Assembly (NCBI RefSeq): GCF_030581075.1
Contig: NZ_JAUQSW010000002.1
Location: 496,001 to 560,000 of the forward strand
From: Hymenobacter cheonanensis
Lineage (GTDB): Bacteria > Bacteroidota > Bacteroidia > Cytophagales > Hymenobacteraceae
DNA: 64,000 nucleotides
Direction: 5' to 3'
Shown here: positions 54,509 through 63,992 of the stretch, piece by piece
How positions within the stretch are numbered: the stretch's first letter is position 1
Layout of the letters: every line of letters begins with the position of its first letter
Made by a program: the position numbers and the translations under genes
Notes under the pieces: model-generated
Told to the model about the DNA's origin: nothing
Seen by the model: only the letters and a program-made list of their open reading frames with translations
Databases searched by the model: none

Positions 54509-56371
54509 CTACGATGGCAGCGTCCAGTAGATGGTGAAGGTGGTGCCTTCGCCCACAGTGCTGGCTACTTCCACGTGGCCGCCGTGGCTGTGCACAATGC
54601 GCTGCACCAGGTACAGCCCCACGCCCGTGCCCTCGATGTGGGCGTGCTGGCGCACAAAAAGCTGGAATATCGGCGTCCGGGGGTCGGTTAGCTCCATGCC
54701 CAGGCCGTTGTCGCGCACTTCCAGCACGGGCTCGCCGGCCGGGGTGTAGTAGCTGCGCAGCACAATGTGCGGCGGCCGGTCGGGGTGATTGAATTTGAGG
54801 GCGTTGCTCACCAGGTTGTGCACCACCGAGCGCAGGTTGGCCCGGCCGTAGACCAGGCCCGGCGCCTCGGCCACGTCGATGTCGAGCTGGGCGTCGCGGG
54901 CCTGGGCCTGGGGGCGCAGGCCTAGCAGCACTTCTTCCAGAATCAGGCCCAGGTCGAGCACCTCCACGGGGTCTTGCTGGGCGCGCTGGGTTTGCACGGT
55001 CACGGCCAGGTCGTGCAGGGTGGTGTCGAATTGGGTGAGGGCGCCATCGACCATGCCCAGCAGCAACTCCTGCTCGGGGTCGGCGAAGGTGGCCGTGCGC
55101 CGCAGCTCGTCGAAGAGCCCGCGCAGGTTGAGGGCCGGCTGGCGCAAATCGTGCGAGGCCGCATACACGAAGGTGTCGAGGTCGTGGTGGGCGCGGGCCA
55201 GCTCGTCGTACTGGGTTTGCAGCACCTGGCGCAGCAGGTTTTGGTCGTGCACATCGGTGCAGGTGCCAAACCAGCGCAGGGCTAGCCCATCGGCCAGCTT
55301 GCGGGCCCTGATGATGTGCCAGCGGTAGCTGCCGTCGTGGCGGCGCATCCGAAACTCGCCCTCGTAGGGCGCGCTGCTGGCCACGCACTGCACCCAGCGG
55401 CGGGCGGCCTCGGCCTGCTCGCTGGGGTGCAGCAGGCTTATCCAGCCGGTGGGGCCCAGCTCGTCCTTGCTCAGGCCCGAGTACTCGGCGGTATAGCGGT
55501 TGTAGTAGTCGATAAACCCCTCGGCGGTGGCCGTCCAGATAAGCTCCGGAATGCTGTCGGCCAGGAAGCGCAGCTCGGCCTCGCCCCGGCGCAGGGCCTC
55601 GGCCAGCTCGCGCTGGTCGTGCACCTCGGTAAGGGCGCCGTGCCAATACGCGGGCGGGTCGGGGGGGTGCACCTCGGGCAGGGCGCGGCTCAGCAGCCAG
55701 CGATACTGACCATCGAAGCGGCGCAGGCGGTACTCGTAGTTCCAGCCGGTGCCGGTGCGGCGGGCGGTTTCGGCCTCGTAGAGCACCCGCAGGCGGTCAT
55801 CGGGGTGAATGAGCAGCGGCCAGATGGCCGTGAGGTCGGCCGTGGGCGGCTGGCCCGTAAAGCGGTACCACTGGGGGCTGGCGTAGGTGCAGCGCCCCTG
55901 CGCATCGAGGGTGTAGGTGATGAGCGGGGCCGTTTCGGTGAGCACGCGCAGGCGGGCATCGAGGCGCCGCGTAACGAGGGCCAGCTCGTGGGCCTGCCGG
56001 CGGGTGTCTTCCTGCTCGCTCACGTCAATGGCCAGCAGCAGCAGGCCGGCTACCTGCCCCTGCTCGTCGCGGTAGGGCTCCAGGGCCAGGTCGAAGTAGC
56101 GCGGGTCGGCGCACCCGGCGCCCGGGGCGGGGGCGCACACGCAGGCCTTGGCCACGTAAGGCTCGCCGGTGGCATACACCTGCGCCAGCACTTCGAGCAG
56201 GGCCGGGGGCAGGCTGCCCGCGTGCTCGGCAATGCGCTGGCCCGCCGCTTCGGGGCCCACCAGCGCGTGCATGGCTTCGTTCACGAAGCCGTAGCGCAGT
56301 GCGGGGCCTTCCAGGGTGGCAACGCCGGCGGGCAGCTGGCGCAAAAGCTGTGGAAAGGGAATGGTGGCCAT
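54509..56371 (-). CDS. Multi-PAS sensor histidine kinase
   Basis: A 620-residue soluble sensor kinase. Three PAS/PAC regions are visible: residues about 10-130 (VATLEGPALRYGFVNEAMHA), 150-270 (APLITYTLDAQGRCTYASPQ ... DGQYRWLLSRALPEV) and 275-395 (FLADSIPELIWTATAEGFID ... DGSYRWHIIRARKL). The HisKA H-box is FVYAASHDLRQPALNLRGLF, with the phospho-accepting His. The ATPase has N-box LVSNALKFN, G1 DNGLGMEL and G2 GTGVGLYLVQRIV. No membrane helix, so it is probably cytosolic. The ATG at 56371 (MATIPFPQLL) was chosen. The gene is the first of a run with BLUF and CheB genes. Confidence 0.92.
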   Translation of the reverse strand: MATIPFPQLLRQLPAGVATLEGPALRYGFVNEAMHALVGPEAAGQRIAEHAGSLPPALLEVLAQVYATGEPYVAKACVCAPAPGAGCADPRYFDLALEPYRDEQGQVAGLLLLAIDVSEQEDTRRQAHELALVTRRLDARLRVLTETAPLITYTLDAQGRCTYASPQWYRFTGQPPTADLTAIWPLLIHPDDRLRVLYEAETARRTGTGWNYEYRLRRFDGQYRWLLSRALPEVHPPDPPAYWHGALTEVHDQRELAEALRRGEAELRFLADSIPELIWTATAEGFIDYYNRYTAEYSGLSKDELGPTGWISLLHPSEQAEAARRWVQCVASSAPYEGEFRMRRHDGSYRWHIIRARKLADGLALRWFGTCTDVHDQNLLRQVLQTQYDELARAHHDLDTFVYAASHDLRQPALNLRGLFDELRRTATFADPEQELLLGMVDGALTQFDTTLHDLAVTVQTQRAQQDPVEVLDLGLILEEVLLGLRPQAQARDAQLDIDVAEAPGLVYGRANLRSVVHNLVSNALKFNHPDRPPHIVLRSYYTPAGEPVLEVRDNGLGMELTDPRTPIFQLFVRQHAHIEGTGVGLYLVQRIVHSHGGHVEVASTVGEGTTFTIYWTLPS

Positions 56372-56465
56372 GCAGGCTTGCACTTTCACCAGGAAGCGCA
56401 ACTACGTAAAGAGTGAGAATCAACAGAAAGATACAGCCCTGGGCGCAATTGGCGCCGCAGCCAGG

Positions 56466-56930
56466 CTAGTGAACCGGCCGGTCGGCAAAGGCCTGCTGAT
56501 AGGGCGTGGTGGGGTCGGGGCCGAAGACGGCCAGCCGCACCAGCTCGACCAGCGTAGTGTCGGCAATGCTCAGCGTATCGGGCAGGGGCGGCGTGTGCTG
56601 GGGCAGAAAAAACCCCTGGAGTAGGGTAAAGCCCTCGGGTGCCAGGGGGTGAAACGCCATCGACCACTCGGCAAAGCTGCGGCTGGTAATGGGCCGGTCG
56701 ATGAGCTTTTGCACGTGCGAGTGGCGGCCATCGCGGGCGATGCGCGCAAACAAGGCGTCGGCAATAGCCGGCTCGCCCTCAAAAAGCTGGGCAATGTTGC
56801 CGTGGCTGTAAAACAGGATGCCCGTGATGCCGTGCCGCTCGTTGTCGCGGCGGCACTGCATAAGCAGGCTCTCCAACTCCTGGTCGCTGAGCGGGTGCAC
56901 CGCTCGGCTGATGTACACAATATGCTTCAT
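56466..56930 (-). CDS. BLUF-domain blue-light sensor
   Basis: A 154-residue protein. The first 95 residues are a BLUF domain, which binds FAD and senses blue light: the flavin-contact Tyr in HIVYISRAVHPLS, the Asn/Gln region (ILFYSHGNIAQLFEGEP, with the key Gln) and the Trp/Met strand SFAEWSMAF. The rest (about 60 residues) is a variable C-terminal helix pair. No output enzyme is fused, so it must signal through a partner, plausibly the PAS kinase 95 bp downstream on the same strand. The start at 56930 (MKHIVYISR) opens the domain. Confidence 0.92.
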   Translation of the reverse strand: MKHIVYISRAVHPLSDQELESLLMQCRRDNERHGITGILFYSHGNIAQLFEGEPAIADALFARIARDGRHSHVQKLIDRPITSRSFAEWSMAFHPLAPEGFTLLQGFFLPQHTPPLPDTLSIADTTLVELVRLAVFGPDPTTPYQQAFADRPVH

Positions 56931-57124
56931 ACCGAAAAGAACAATCGGGGTTAGTACGCAGCTGGCGGGTGCCACGTTTGCTGGCCGCCCGCCGTTAGCC
57001 GTTAACAGAGCGCCCGGGGTTAGCAGCGGGGCTTTAGTAAAATTGGGTAAGCCGCCGCTTGGGCAACGAGCTAAGCAGCGCCGAAGCCCTGTGCTGCTGG
57101 CCCCGCTTGCTGGCCCGGCGCCCG

Positions 57125-58126
57125 CTAGCCCGGCCCGGGGCCCTCGGCACCATTAAGCATAAACTCACGCAGGCGGTTGATGTGGCGCTTTATCTCGGCC
57201 ACGCGCTCGGCCTGCTGCGCGCTCCAGGGCCCCTGGTCGTGGCTGGCCATGCTGCTGAGCAGGTTTTTGCGCTCTTCCAGCATGCGCAGGGCCACCCACA
57301 GGGTTTCTTCCAGCTCGTGCTGCGAGCTTTCGGCCAGGGCCTCGGCCGTGAAGGCGTGGCCGGTGTGGCAGCGGTAGCGCAGCACGCTGCCTTTGTTTAC
57401 CTCCCAGAGCGAACCACCGCAGTCGGGGCAGGTGAGGGGCACCTGGTGCCCTAGCTGGGCGGCCTGCTCGGTGCTGCCCACAATGCGCTCGGCAATGGCG
57501 GCTTCCAGCTTCAGGTCGGCCGGAATGGCCGCCACAGGGGTAAAAGAGCCGGCCGGGGCGCTCACCAGCCGAAGCAGCAGGGCGCCCATCTCATCGATAG
57601 GCACTACGTGGTCGATGGCCACATGGCGCAGCGCGCTCTCGGGCATGCTCGGAAATTCGGCGTCGGCCGGGCTTTGCACCACGGTGGTGCCGCCGCAGCG
57701 CTTCACAAAGTCGAGGCCCGCCGTGCCGTCGTGCAGCATCCCCGTGAGCACCACCCCCACCACGTGCGAGTCGAACTCGACGGCCGCCGAGCGAAACAGG
57801 GCGTCGGCGGCGGGCCGGAAGCTGTTTTCGCGCGGGCCCTTGGTTACCAGCAGGTGGTGGCCCTTCACCAGCAGATGGTAGTCGGGCGGGGCCAGGTACA
57901 GGTAGCCAGCCTCAATGGCGGCGCCGGGAGTGGCTAGCTGGCAGCGCAGGGCGGTGTGGCTGGCCAGCCGGGCCACCAGCGGCTCGCCCGTCGAGTCGGG
58001 CGAGAGGTGCTGCACCACGAGCACGGCGGCCGGCAGCGTGGCCGGCAGCTGCGCCACCAAGCGCGTGAGGGCCGGCATGCCGCCGGCCGAAGTACCAATA
58101 ACGATAAGATGCGGAGGGCTAGCCAC
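57125..58126 (-). CDS. CheB-type methylesterase without receiver domain
   Basis: A 333-residue protein. The CheB catalytic triad is seen: Ser in IGTSAGGMPALTRL, His in VLVVQHLSPD and Asp in TGMLHDGTAGLDFV. No response-receiver domain precedes it. After it, CPDCGGSLWEVN...YRCHTGHAFTAEAL is a zinc-ribbon-like segment, followed by a coiled coil (WSAQQAERVAEIKRHINRLR). CheB removes methyl groups from chemoreceptors; no receptor is in the window, so the target is unknown. The start is a GTG at 58126; no ATG precedes the domain. It is divergent from the CheB-CheR gene. Confidence 0.88.
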   Translation of the reverse strand: MASPPHLIVIGTSAGGMPALTRLVAQLPATLPAAVLVVQHLSPDSTGEPLVARLASHTALRCQLATPGAAIEAGYLYLAPPDYHLLVKGHHLLVTKGPRENSFRPAADALFRSAAVEFDSHVVGVVLTGMLHDGTAGLDFVKRCGGTTVVQSPADAEFPSMPESALRHVAIDHVVPIDEMGALLLRLVSAPAGSFTPVAAIPADLKLEAAIAERIVGSTEQAAQLGHQVPLTCPDCGGSLWEVNKGSVLRYRCHTGHAFTAEALAESSQHELEETLWVALRMLEERKNLLSSMASHDQGPWSAQQAERVAEIKRHINRLREFMLNGAEGPGPG

Positions 58127-58354
58127 GGAGGGTAACAAAAAACATACAGGGCAAAAGGGCCACCAGGGTGCTGGCCCGGCGGCTAGGCCGGGCAATAATG
58201 TACGCGCCCGGCCCAGAATTGGATAACACCCCGGCCGACTTAATTTAGCCAAGAATTAATATCGTTTTTGGGCTGGGCTCCTGGCCGGGCGCCGTGGGCC
58301 GGCGGCCGGCTGGCCGGGGTGCCGGCGCCCGCAGCCGCTTTCTTAATACTGAGT

Positions 58355-61300
58355 ATGAACCCCCTTGCCGAGCCGGCCGGCCAGCCCGCTGCCGGGCCGC
58401 CCGAGGCCGCGCCCATTGCCGCCGGGTCGGTAACGCCCGCGCCGGGCGCGCCCGGCGGCAGCCCCCGCGAAACCGGGCCGCCGCGCCCGGCCGATAAATT
58501 TCCGGTGGTGGCGCTTTGCGGCTCGGCCGGGGCGCTCGAAGCTTTCGAGAAGTTTTTTGCCCACCTGCCCGCCCAAACCGGGGCCGCCTACGTGGTGGTG
58601 GTGCACCGCCTGCCCGACCCCGCGCACGGCGAGGCCCTCACCCAGGTGGTGCAGCGCTTTACGCCGCTGCCCGTGGCCGAGGCCCACGACGGCCTGCGCG
58701 TGCGTCCCAACCACGTCTACGTCATTCCGCCGGGCCACGACCTGAGCCTGCTGCACGGCAGCCTGTTTTTGCTCAAGCCCACGCAGCCGGCGGGCCGCCG
58801 CCAGCCCATCGATTTTTTTCTGCAAACCCTGGCCAAGGATGCCGGCGAGCGGGCGGTGTGCATCATTTGCTCGGGGCTAGGGTCCGATGGCACCATCGGG
58901 CTGAAGCTCATCATGGAAAACTTTGGGATGGTGATGGTGCAGGCCCCCGAAACGGCGACCTTCGACGCCATGCCGCGCGCCGCGCTGGCCACCGAGTTTG
59001 TCGATTTTGTGCTGCCGCCCGAGCTGCTGCCCGCCCAGCTGCTCGACTACTTCGAGCACCCGCTGCCGGTGCGCCCCCTGCGCAGCCCCGCGGGCGACTC
59101 GGCCAGCCAGCCAGCCCACGCGCTGCAGAAAATATTTCTGCTCATTCGCAACCAAACGGGCCACGACTTCAGCTTTTACAAGCGCAACACCGTGTTTCGG
59201 CGCATCGAGCGGCGCATGAACTCGCACCAGATTGGCGAGTTTACCCACTACGTGCGCTACCTGCAGGAAAACCCCGCCGAGGTGGAGCTGCTGTTTCACG
59301 AGCTGCTGATTGGCGTTACCAAGTTTTTCCGCGACCCCGAGGCCTTCGCCAGCCTCAAAGACCACCTGCGGCCCCTGCTGGCCGACAAGGCGCCCGACAG
59401 CACCGTGCGGGTGTGGGCGCCCGGCTGCTCTACGGGCGAGGAGGCCTACTCGCTGGCCATCACCGTGCTGGAGTGCTTTGATGAGCTAGCCCCCAACCAC
59501 CACCTCAAGCTCCAGATTTTTGCCACCGACATCTCGGCCCAGGGCATTGCCACGGCCCGCGTGGGGCAGTACAGCGAAAATATTGCCGGCGACGTGAGCC
59601 CCGAGCGGCTGGCCCGCTTTTTTCGGAACCAAGACGGCCGCTACCAGATTCGCAAAGAGGTGCGCGACACGGTGGTGTTTGCCCTGCACAACCTCAACAA
59701 GGACGCGCCCTTCACCAAGCTCGACCTGCTGGTGTGCCGCAACCTGCTCATCTACCTCAACGCCGAGCTGCAGCGCAGCCTGCTGCCCGTGTTTCACTAC
59801 GCGCTCAACCCCAGGGGCTTGCTGTTTCTGGGGCCTAGCGAAAACCTCACCGGCTACCACGACCTGTTTCAGCCCCTGGATGTGAAGTGGAAGCTATCGC
59901 GGCGCAACGGCCAGGCGGCGTCGCTGCCGCACCTCATCAAGTTTCCATTTGCTTTGGCGCGCCGTGCGGCGGCGCCCACTACGGCCCTCATGTCACCCTC
60001 CGCCTCCAACCACCGCCAAAACAGCACCTTCGCGGCCCTGGTGCAAAAAAAACTGCTCCTGGCCTACGCCCCGCCCGCCGTGGTCATCAACCCCAAGGGC
60101 GAGATTTTGTACGTGAACGGCCGCACCGGCAAGTACCTTGAGCCCGCCCCCGGCCTCAGCGGCATGAACCTGTTTGAGATGGCCCGCGAGGAGCTCAACT
60201 TTGAGCTAAGTGGGGCCGTGCACCGCGCCACCCACACCCAGCAAGACGTGACCGTGGACAACGTGCGCGTGCAAACCGAGGCCGGCCAGCAGCTGCTGCG
60301 CCTGAGCGTGCGCCACCTGGGCGGCCCCGAAGCCCTGGCCGGCCTGCTGCTGGTGGTGTTTGAGGACCAGCCCACCCCGCGCAAGGTGCGCCTGGCCAAG
60401 CAAAACCCGCAGGTAGACCCCGAGCACCGCGATGCCGTGGTGGCCGCCCTCGACAAGGAGCTGCAGTTTACCAAGCATCGCCTCCAAACCACCGTGGAGG
60501 AGATGGAAAGCAGCCTCGAAGAACTCAAAAGCACCAACGAGGAGCTGCAAAGCGCCAACGAGGAGCTGCAAAGCACCAACGAGGAGGCCATGACCAACAA
60601 GGAGGAAATGCAGAGCCTCAACGAGGAGCTGATGACCCTCAACATGCAGTACCTGGCCAAAACCGAGGAGCTGGGCCAAACGGCCAACGACATGAAGAAC
60701 CTGCTCGATGCCACCGAGATAGCCATTATTTTTCTCGATAATGACCTCAACATCAAGCGCTTTACGCCGCCCGTGGGCCGCATCATCAGCCTGCTGCCCG
60801 GCGATGTGGGCCGGCCGCTGGCCCACTTCACCAGCAGCCTGCGCTACGAGCACCTGCTGCGCGATGTGCAGCAGGTGCTCGACCGCCTCACCAGCGTGGA
60901 GGTCAACCTCCAGACTGTGCGCGGCGAGTGGTACACCCTGCGCGTGCTGCCCTACCGCTCGCTCGACAACTACATCAACGGGGCGGTGCTCACCTTCACC
61001 GACATCACGGCCTTGAAGCTGCTGGAGGCCCGCTTGCAGGAAACCGCCCGCTTTTGCGAAAGCATGATGGCCACCGTGCGCGAGCCCCAGCTAGCCCTCG
61101 ATGCCAGCCTCAGCATTCTGAGTGCCAACCAGGCCTTTGCCGACCTGGTGCGCAAGCCCACGGCCGCGCTGCTGGGCCAGCCGCTGGCCAGCCTGGGCGG
61201 GGTGTGGCAGCAGCCCGTGCTGCACCAGCAACTGCGGCTGCTGCTCGACCCCCATGTGCCCACGGCCGAGTTTAATGGCCTAGCCCTGGAGGCCGACCTG

Positions 61301-61411
61301 CCGGGCCAGGGCCGGCAGCAGGTGGTGCTGCACGGCTGCCGCCTGCTGCACCAGGGCCAGGCCACCGGCCAGCTGATGCTGGCCGTGCGCACGCCGCCCG
61401 CGGCGGGCTAG
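58355..61411 (+). CDS. CheB-CheR-PAS fusion protein
   Basis: A 1018-residue multidomain regulator. Order: CheB methylesterase (residues about 45-235; FPVVALCGSAGALEAFEKFF, VVVHRLPDPAHGEAL, SGLGSDGTIGLKLIM), CheR N-terminal and SAM methyltransferase (residues about 255-525; VRVWAPGCSTGEEAYSLAIT, FTKLDLLVCRNLLIYLN), a PAS domain, a coiled coil (about 700-790; LEELKSTNEELQSANEELQS repeated heptads, containing the well-known NEELQS(T/A)NEE pattern), and two further PAS-like regions to the end. No kinase domain follows. The ATG at 58355 is chosen. Such fusions normally act with an attached or separate histidine kinase, here the gene 128 bp downstream. Confidence 0.93.
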   Translation: MNPLAEPAGQPAAGPPEAAPIAAGSVTPAPGAPGGSPRETGPPRPADKFPVVALCGSAGALEAFEKFFAHLPAQTGAAYVVVVHRLPDPAHGEALTQVVQRFTPLPVAEAHDGLRVRPNHVYVIPPGHDLSLLHGSLFLLKPTQPAGRRQPIDFFLQTLAKDAGERAVCIICSGLGSDGTIGLKLIMENFGMVMVQAPETATFDAMPRAALATEFVDFVLPPELLPAQLLDYFEHPLPVRPLRSPAGDSASQPAHALQKIFLLIRNQTGHDFSFYKRNTVFRRIERRMNSHQIGEFTHYVRYLQENPAEVELLFHELLIGVTKFFRDPEAFASLKDHLRPLLADKAPDSTVRVWAPGCSTGEEAYSLAITVLECFDELAPNHHLKLQIFATDISAQGIATARVGQYSENIAGDVSPERLARFFRNQDGRYQIRKEVRDTVVFALHNLNKDAPFTKLDLLVCRNLLIYLNAELQRSLLPVFHYALNPRGLLFLGPSENLTGYHDLFQPLDVKWKLSRRNGQAASLPHLIKFPFALARRAAAPTTALMSPSASNHRQNSTFAALVQKKLLLAYAPPAVVINPKGEILYVNGRTGKYLEPAPGLSGMNLFEMAREELNFELSGAVHRATHTQQDVTVDNVRVQTEAGQQLLRLSVRHLGGPEALAGLLLVVFEDQPTPRKVRLAKQNPQVDPEHRDAVVAALDKELQFTKHRLQTTVEEMESSLEELKSTNEELQSANEELQSTNEEAMTNKEEMQSLNEELMTLNMQYLAKTEELGQTANDMKNLLDATEIAIIFLDNDLNIKRFTPPVGRIISLLPGDVGRPLAHFTSSLRYEHLLRDVQQVLDRLTSVEVNLQTVRGEWYTLRVLPYRSLDNYINGAVLTFTDITALKLLEARLQETARFCESMMATVREPQLALDASLSILSANQAFADLVRKPTAALLGQPLASLGGVWQQPVLHQQLRLLLDPHVPTAEFNGLALEADLPGQGRQQVVLHGCRLLHQGQATGQLMLAVRTPPAAG

Positions 61412-61539
61412 CCCACCCGGCCGGCCGGGTGGCCGCCCCGGCCGCAGCATCCTGGCGCCGGGCATTCGCGTTAAGCCAGCTGCTAGTGGCCAGTGGCTAA
61501 GCGCCAGGGTCTTGTCTTTTTCTGTGAATACCTACCGCT

Positions 61540-63891
61540 ATGTCGCCGTCTGCCTCCTCCCCCCTCGACCCGCACGCCGCCCTGCAGCACCTGCGCGGGC
61601 GGGCCGAGCGCCACCGCATAGTATCGGAAAGCCTGCCGCCCGATGCTGCCCCCGAAGTGCAGCGCCTGGTGCAGGAGTTGCAAGTGCACCAGATAGAGCT
61701 GGAAATGCAGTATGAGGAACTGCTGCTAGCCCAGGCCGAGGCCGAAAGAAGCCGCCTGCAATATCTTGACCTCTACGACTTTGCGCCCGTGGGCTACTGC
61801 ACCGTGGCGGCCAATGGCACGCTGCTGCAGCTAAACCTGCGCACCAGCCAGCTGCTGGGCCGCGAGCGCCAGCAGCTGCTGGGCCGGCGGCTGGCCCTGT
61901 TTGTGGCGCCCGCCGCCCGCCACGAGTTTGCCGAGTTTTTGGCCCGGCTGTGGGCGGCGCCTAGCCAGCGCCACAGCATCGAGCTGGCCATGCGCGGGCC
62001 CCAGGAAGAGCCGTTTTATGCCCAGCTAGAGGGCCTGGCTGCCCCCGAGGGCGACGACGAAAGCCTGCCCCCCGCCAGCTGCCGCCTGGTGCTGCTGGAT
62101 GTGACGGCCCGCCGCCAGGCCACCGACACGCTGGCCGCCAGCGAGGCGCGCTTCCGGGCCACCTTCGAGCAGGCCCGCGATGGCATGGTGCTGCTGGAGG
62201 GCCTGCACGTGGTCGACCTCAACGCGGCGGCCCTGCACCTGCTAGGGGTGAAAAGCAAAAGCGCGGCGCTGGGCCGGCCCCTGGCGTCGTTCTGGCCCGA
62301 GTTTCAGCCCGACGGCCGCCGCTCGCTGGACGTGCTGAGCCAGTGCACGCAACGGGCTCAGGTGCGGGGCTGGTGCCGCCTCGAGTGGATGCGCTACAGC
62401 CCGGCCGGCGAAGAAGTGTGGGATGAGATGTCGTTCAACCCCGTCTTCATCAATGGCCAGGCGCTGCTGCACGTGGCCTGGCGCGACATCACCGCCCGCC
62501 GCCTCAGCGAGCAGCAGCTCAGCGAAAGCGAAAGCCGCCTGCAAATGGCGCTGGCCGCCGCCGGCGCCGGCGTGTGGGGCTGGGAACCCGCCACCGGCCT
62601 GCTCTACCAGGATGCCCGCGCCCAGGAAATACTGGGCCTGGCGCCGGGCACCGAGGCCCCCATTGTGCCCTTTAGCCGGCTGCACGAGGCGCTGCACCCC
62701 GCCGATGCGGCCCGCGTAGCGCAGGCCCTGGCCCTGGCCGAGCGCGAGCACGCCCTCTTCGACCTCGAGCACCGCCTGCTGCGGCCCACCGGCGAGGTGC
62801 GCCACGTGGCCGCCATGGGCCGCTTCAGCTACGATGAGCACACCGGGCAGGCCGAGCGCTTTACCGGCCTGGTGCGCGACGTGACCCCGCGCCGTACCGT
62901 GGAAGAAGAGCTGGGCTATAAAAACCGCCTGCTCGGCAACCTGCTCCAAAACCTGCCCCTACTGCTAGCCCGCCTGGGCCCCGATGGCCGCTACCGCGAG
63001 CACACCGGCCGCACCGTGCGCCGCCTGGGCCTGCGCGAAAACGAGCTGGTAGGCCGCCTGGCCGCTGAGGTATGGCCCGAGAGCGCGGCCCACTTTCAGC
63101 GCCTACTGAGCGGCGAGCGCGACAGCTACGTAGCCAGCGTGGTGCGCGACGGGCAAACGGTGGCGCTGCAATGCTTCGGCTTCTTCGATGAGGAGCAGCA
63201 GGAAGTAGTCATTTTTGCCATCGACATCACCGAGTCGGAGCGCCTCAAGGAAGAAACCACCCGCCTCAAGCTGCGCCAGCAGCAGGCCCTGCTCTCGGCC
63301 ATCCTCAGCACCCAGGAAGAAGAGCGCCGCCGCATAGCCGAGGCCCTGCACAATGGCGTGGGCCAGCTGCTCTACGCTACCCGCCTGCACCTCGACGCCC
63401 TGGCTTCCTCCGAGCCGGTGCGCGCCGGCCAGCAGCTGCTCAAAGATGCCATTGAGGCCACGCGCACCATCTCGTTCGAGCTTACCCCCAGCATTCTCGA
63501 AGATTTTGGCCTGCAGGTGGCGCTGCAAGAGCTGGTGAGCCGCATTCCGGCCAGCCTGGCCGTCGACCTCAACCTGCACGGCCTGGCCGAGCCGCTGCCG
63601 GCGCTGCTCACCACGGCAGTGTACCGCATTGTGCAAGAGCTGCTTAACAACGTAATGAAGCACGCCCAGGCCCACGAGGTATTCGTGCAGGTATCGCGCG
63701 AGGACGACCAGCTGCACATCAGCGTGGAAGACGACGGCGTGGGCTTCGAGGCCGATACGCCCGGCCGCAGCGGCATTGGGCTGGCCGGTATTCGCACCCG
63801 GGTGGGGCTGCTGGGCGGCACGTTCACCATCAACTCGCGGCCCGGCCGGGGCACGGGCTTCTTTTTGCAGCTGCCCATCCTGCCCGGCTAG
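61540..63891 (+). CDS. PAS-type sensor histidine kinase (HisKA_3, NarL-like family)
   Basis: A 783-residue sensor kinase with three or four PAS regions (FAPVGYCTVAANGTLLQLNL; FRATFEQARDGMVLLEGLHV; RLQMALAAAGAGVWGWEPAT; YKNRLLGNLLQNLPLLLARL). The phosphorylation site is of HisKA_3 type: LSTQEEERRRIAEALHNGVG, with the conserved His. The ATPase has NVMKHAQAHEVFVQV (N-box), VEDDGVGFEADTPGRSGIGL and LAGIRTRVGLLGGTFTINSR. These kinases usually pair with NarL/FixJ regulators, none of which is visible. It begins 128 bp after the CheB-CheR gene. Confidence 0.93.
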   Translation: MSPSASSPLDPHAALQHLRGRAERHRIVSESLPPDAAPEVQRLVQELQVHQIELEMQYEELLLAQAEAERSRLQYLDLYDFAPVGYCTVAANGTLLQLNLRTSQLLGRERQQLLGRRLALFVAPAARHEFAEFLARLWAAPSQRHSIELAMRGPQEEPFYAQLEGLAAPEGDDESLPPASCRLVLLDVTARRQATDTLAASEARFRATFEQARDGMVLLEGLHVVDLNAAALHLLGVKSKSAALGRPLASFWPEFQPDGRRSLDVLSQCTQRAQVRGWCRLEWMRYSPAGEEVWDEMSFNPVFINGQALLHVAWRDITARRLSEQQLSESESRLQMALAAAGAGVWGWEPATGLLYQDARAQEILGLAPGTEAPIVPFSRLHEALHPADAARVAQALALAEREHALFDLEHRLLRPTGEVRHVAAMGRFSYDEHTGQAERFTGLVRDVTPRRTVEEELGYKNRLLGNLLQNLPLLLARLGPDGRYREHTGRTVRRLGLRENELVGRLAAEVWPESAAHFQRLLSGERDSYVASVVRDGQTVALQCFGFFDEEQQEVVIFAIDITESERLKEETTRLKLRQQQALLSAILSTQEEERRRIAEALHNGVGQLLYATRLHLDALASSEPVRAGQQLLKDAIEATRTISFELTPSILEDFGLQVALQELVSRIPASLAVDLNLHGLAEPLPALLTTAVYRIVQELLNNVMKHAQAHEVFVQVSREDDQLHISVEDDGVGFEADTPGRSGIGLAGIRTRVGLLGGTFTINSRPGRGTGFFLQLPILPG

Positions 63892-63984
63892 CCCGGGCTG
63901 GCGGGCAAACTACGTAGCAGATAATCAGCGTTTTTTACGCAGAGAAATACGCGTTTCCGTTGCTTTTTTGTAGAAGCTTTCCCG

Positions 63985-63992
63985 TAGCTTTG
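63985..63992 (+). promoter_or_regulatory. Possible promoter -7 element at the window's right edge
   Basis: TAGCTTTG matches TAnnTTTG. A TTG at 63960-63962 lies 22 bp upstream. It probably drives a gene starting beyond the window. Confidence 0.5.
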
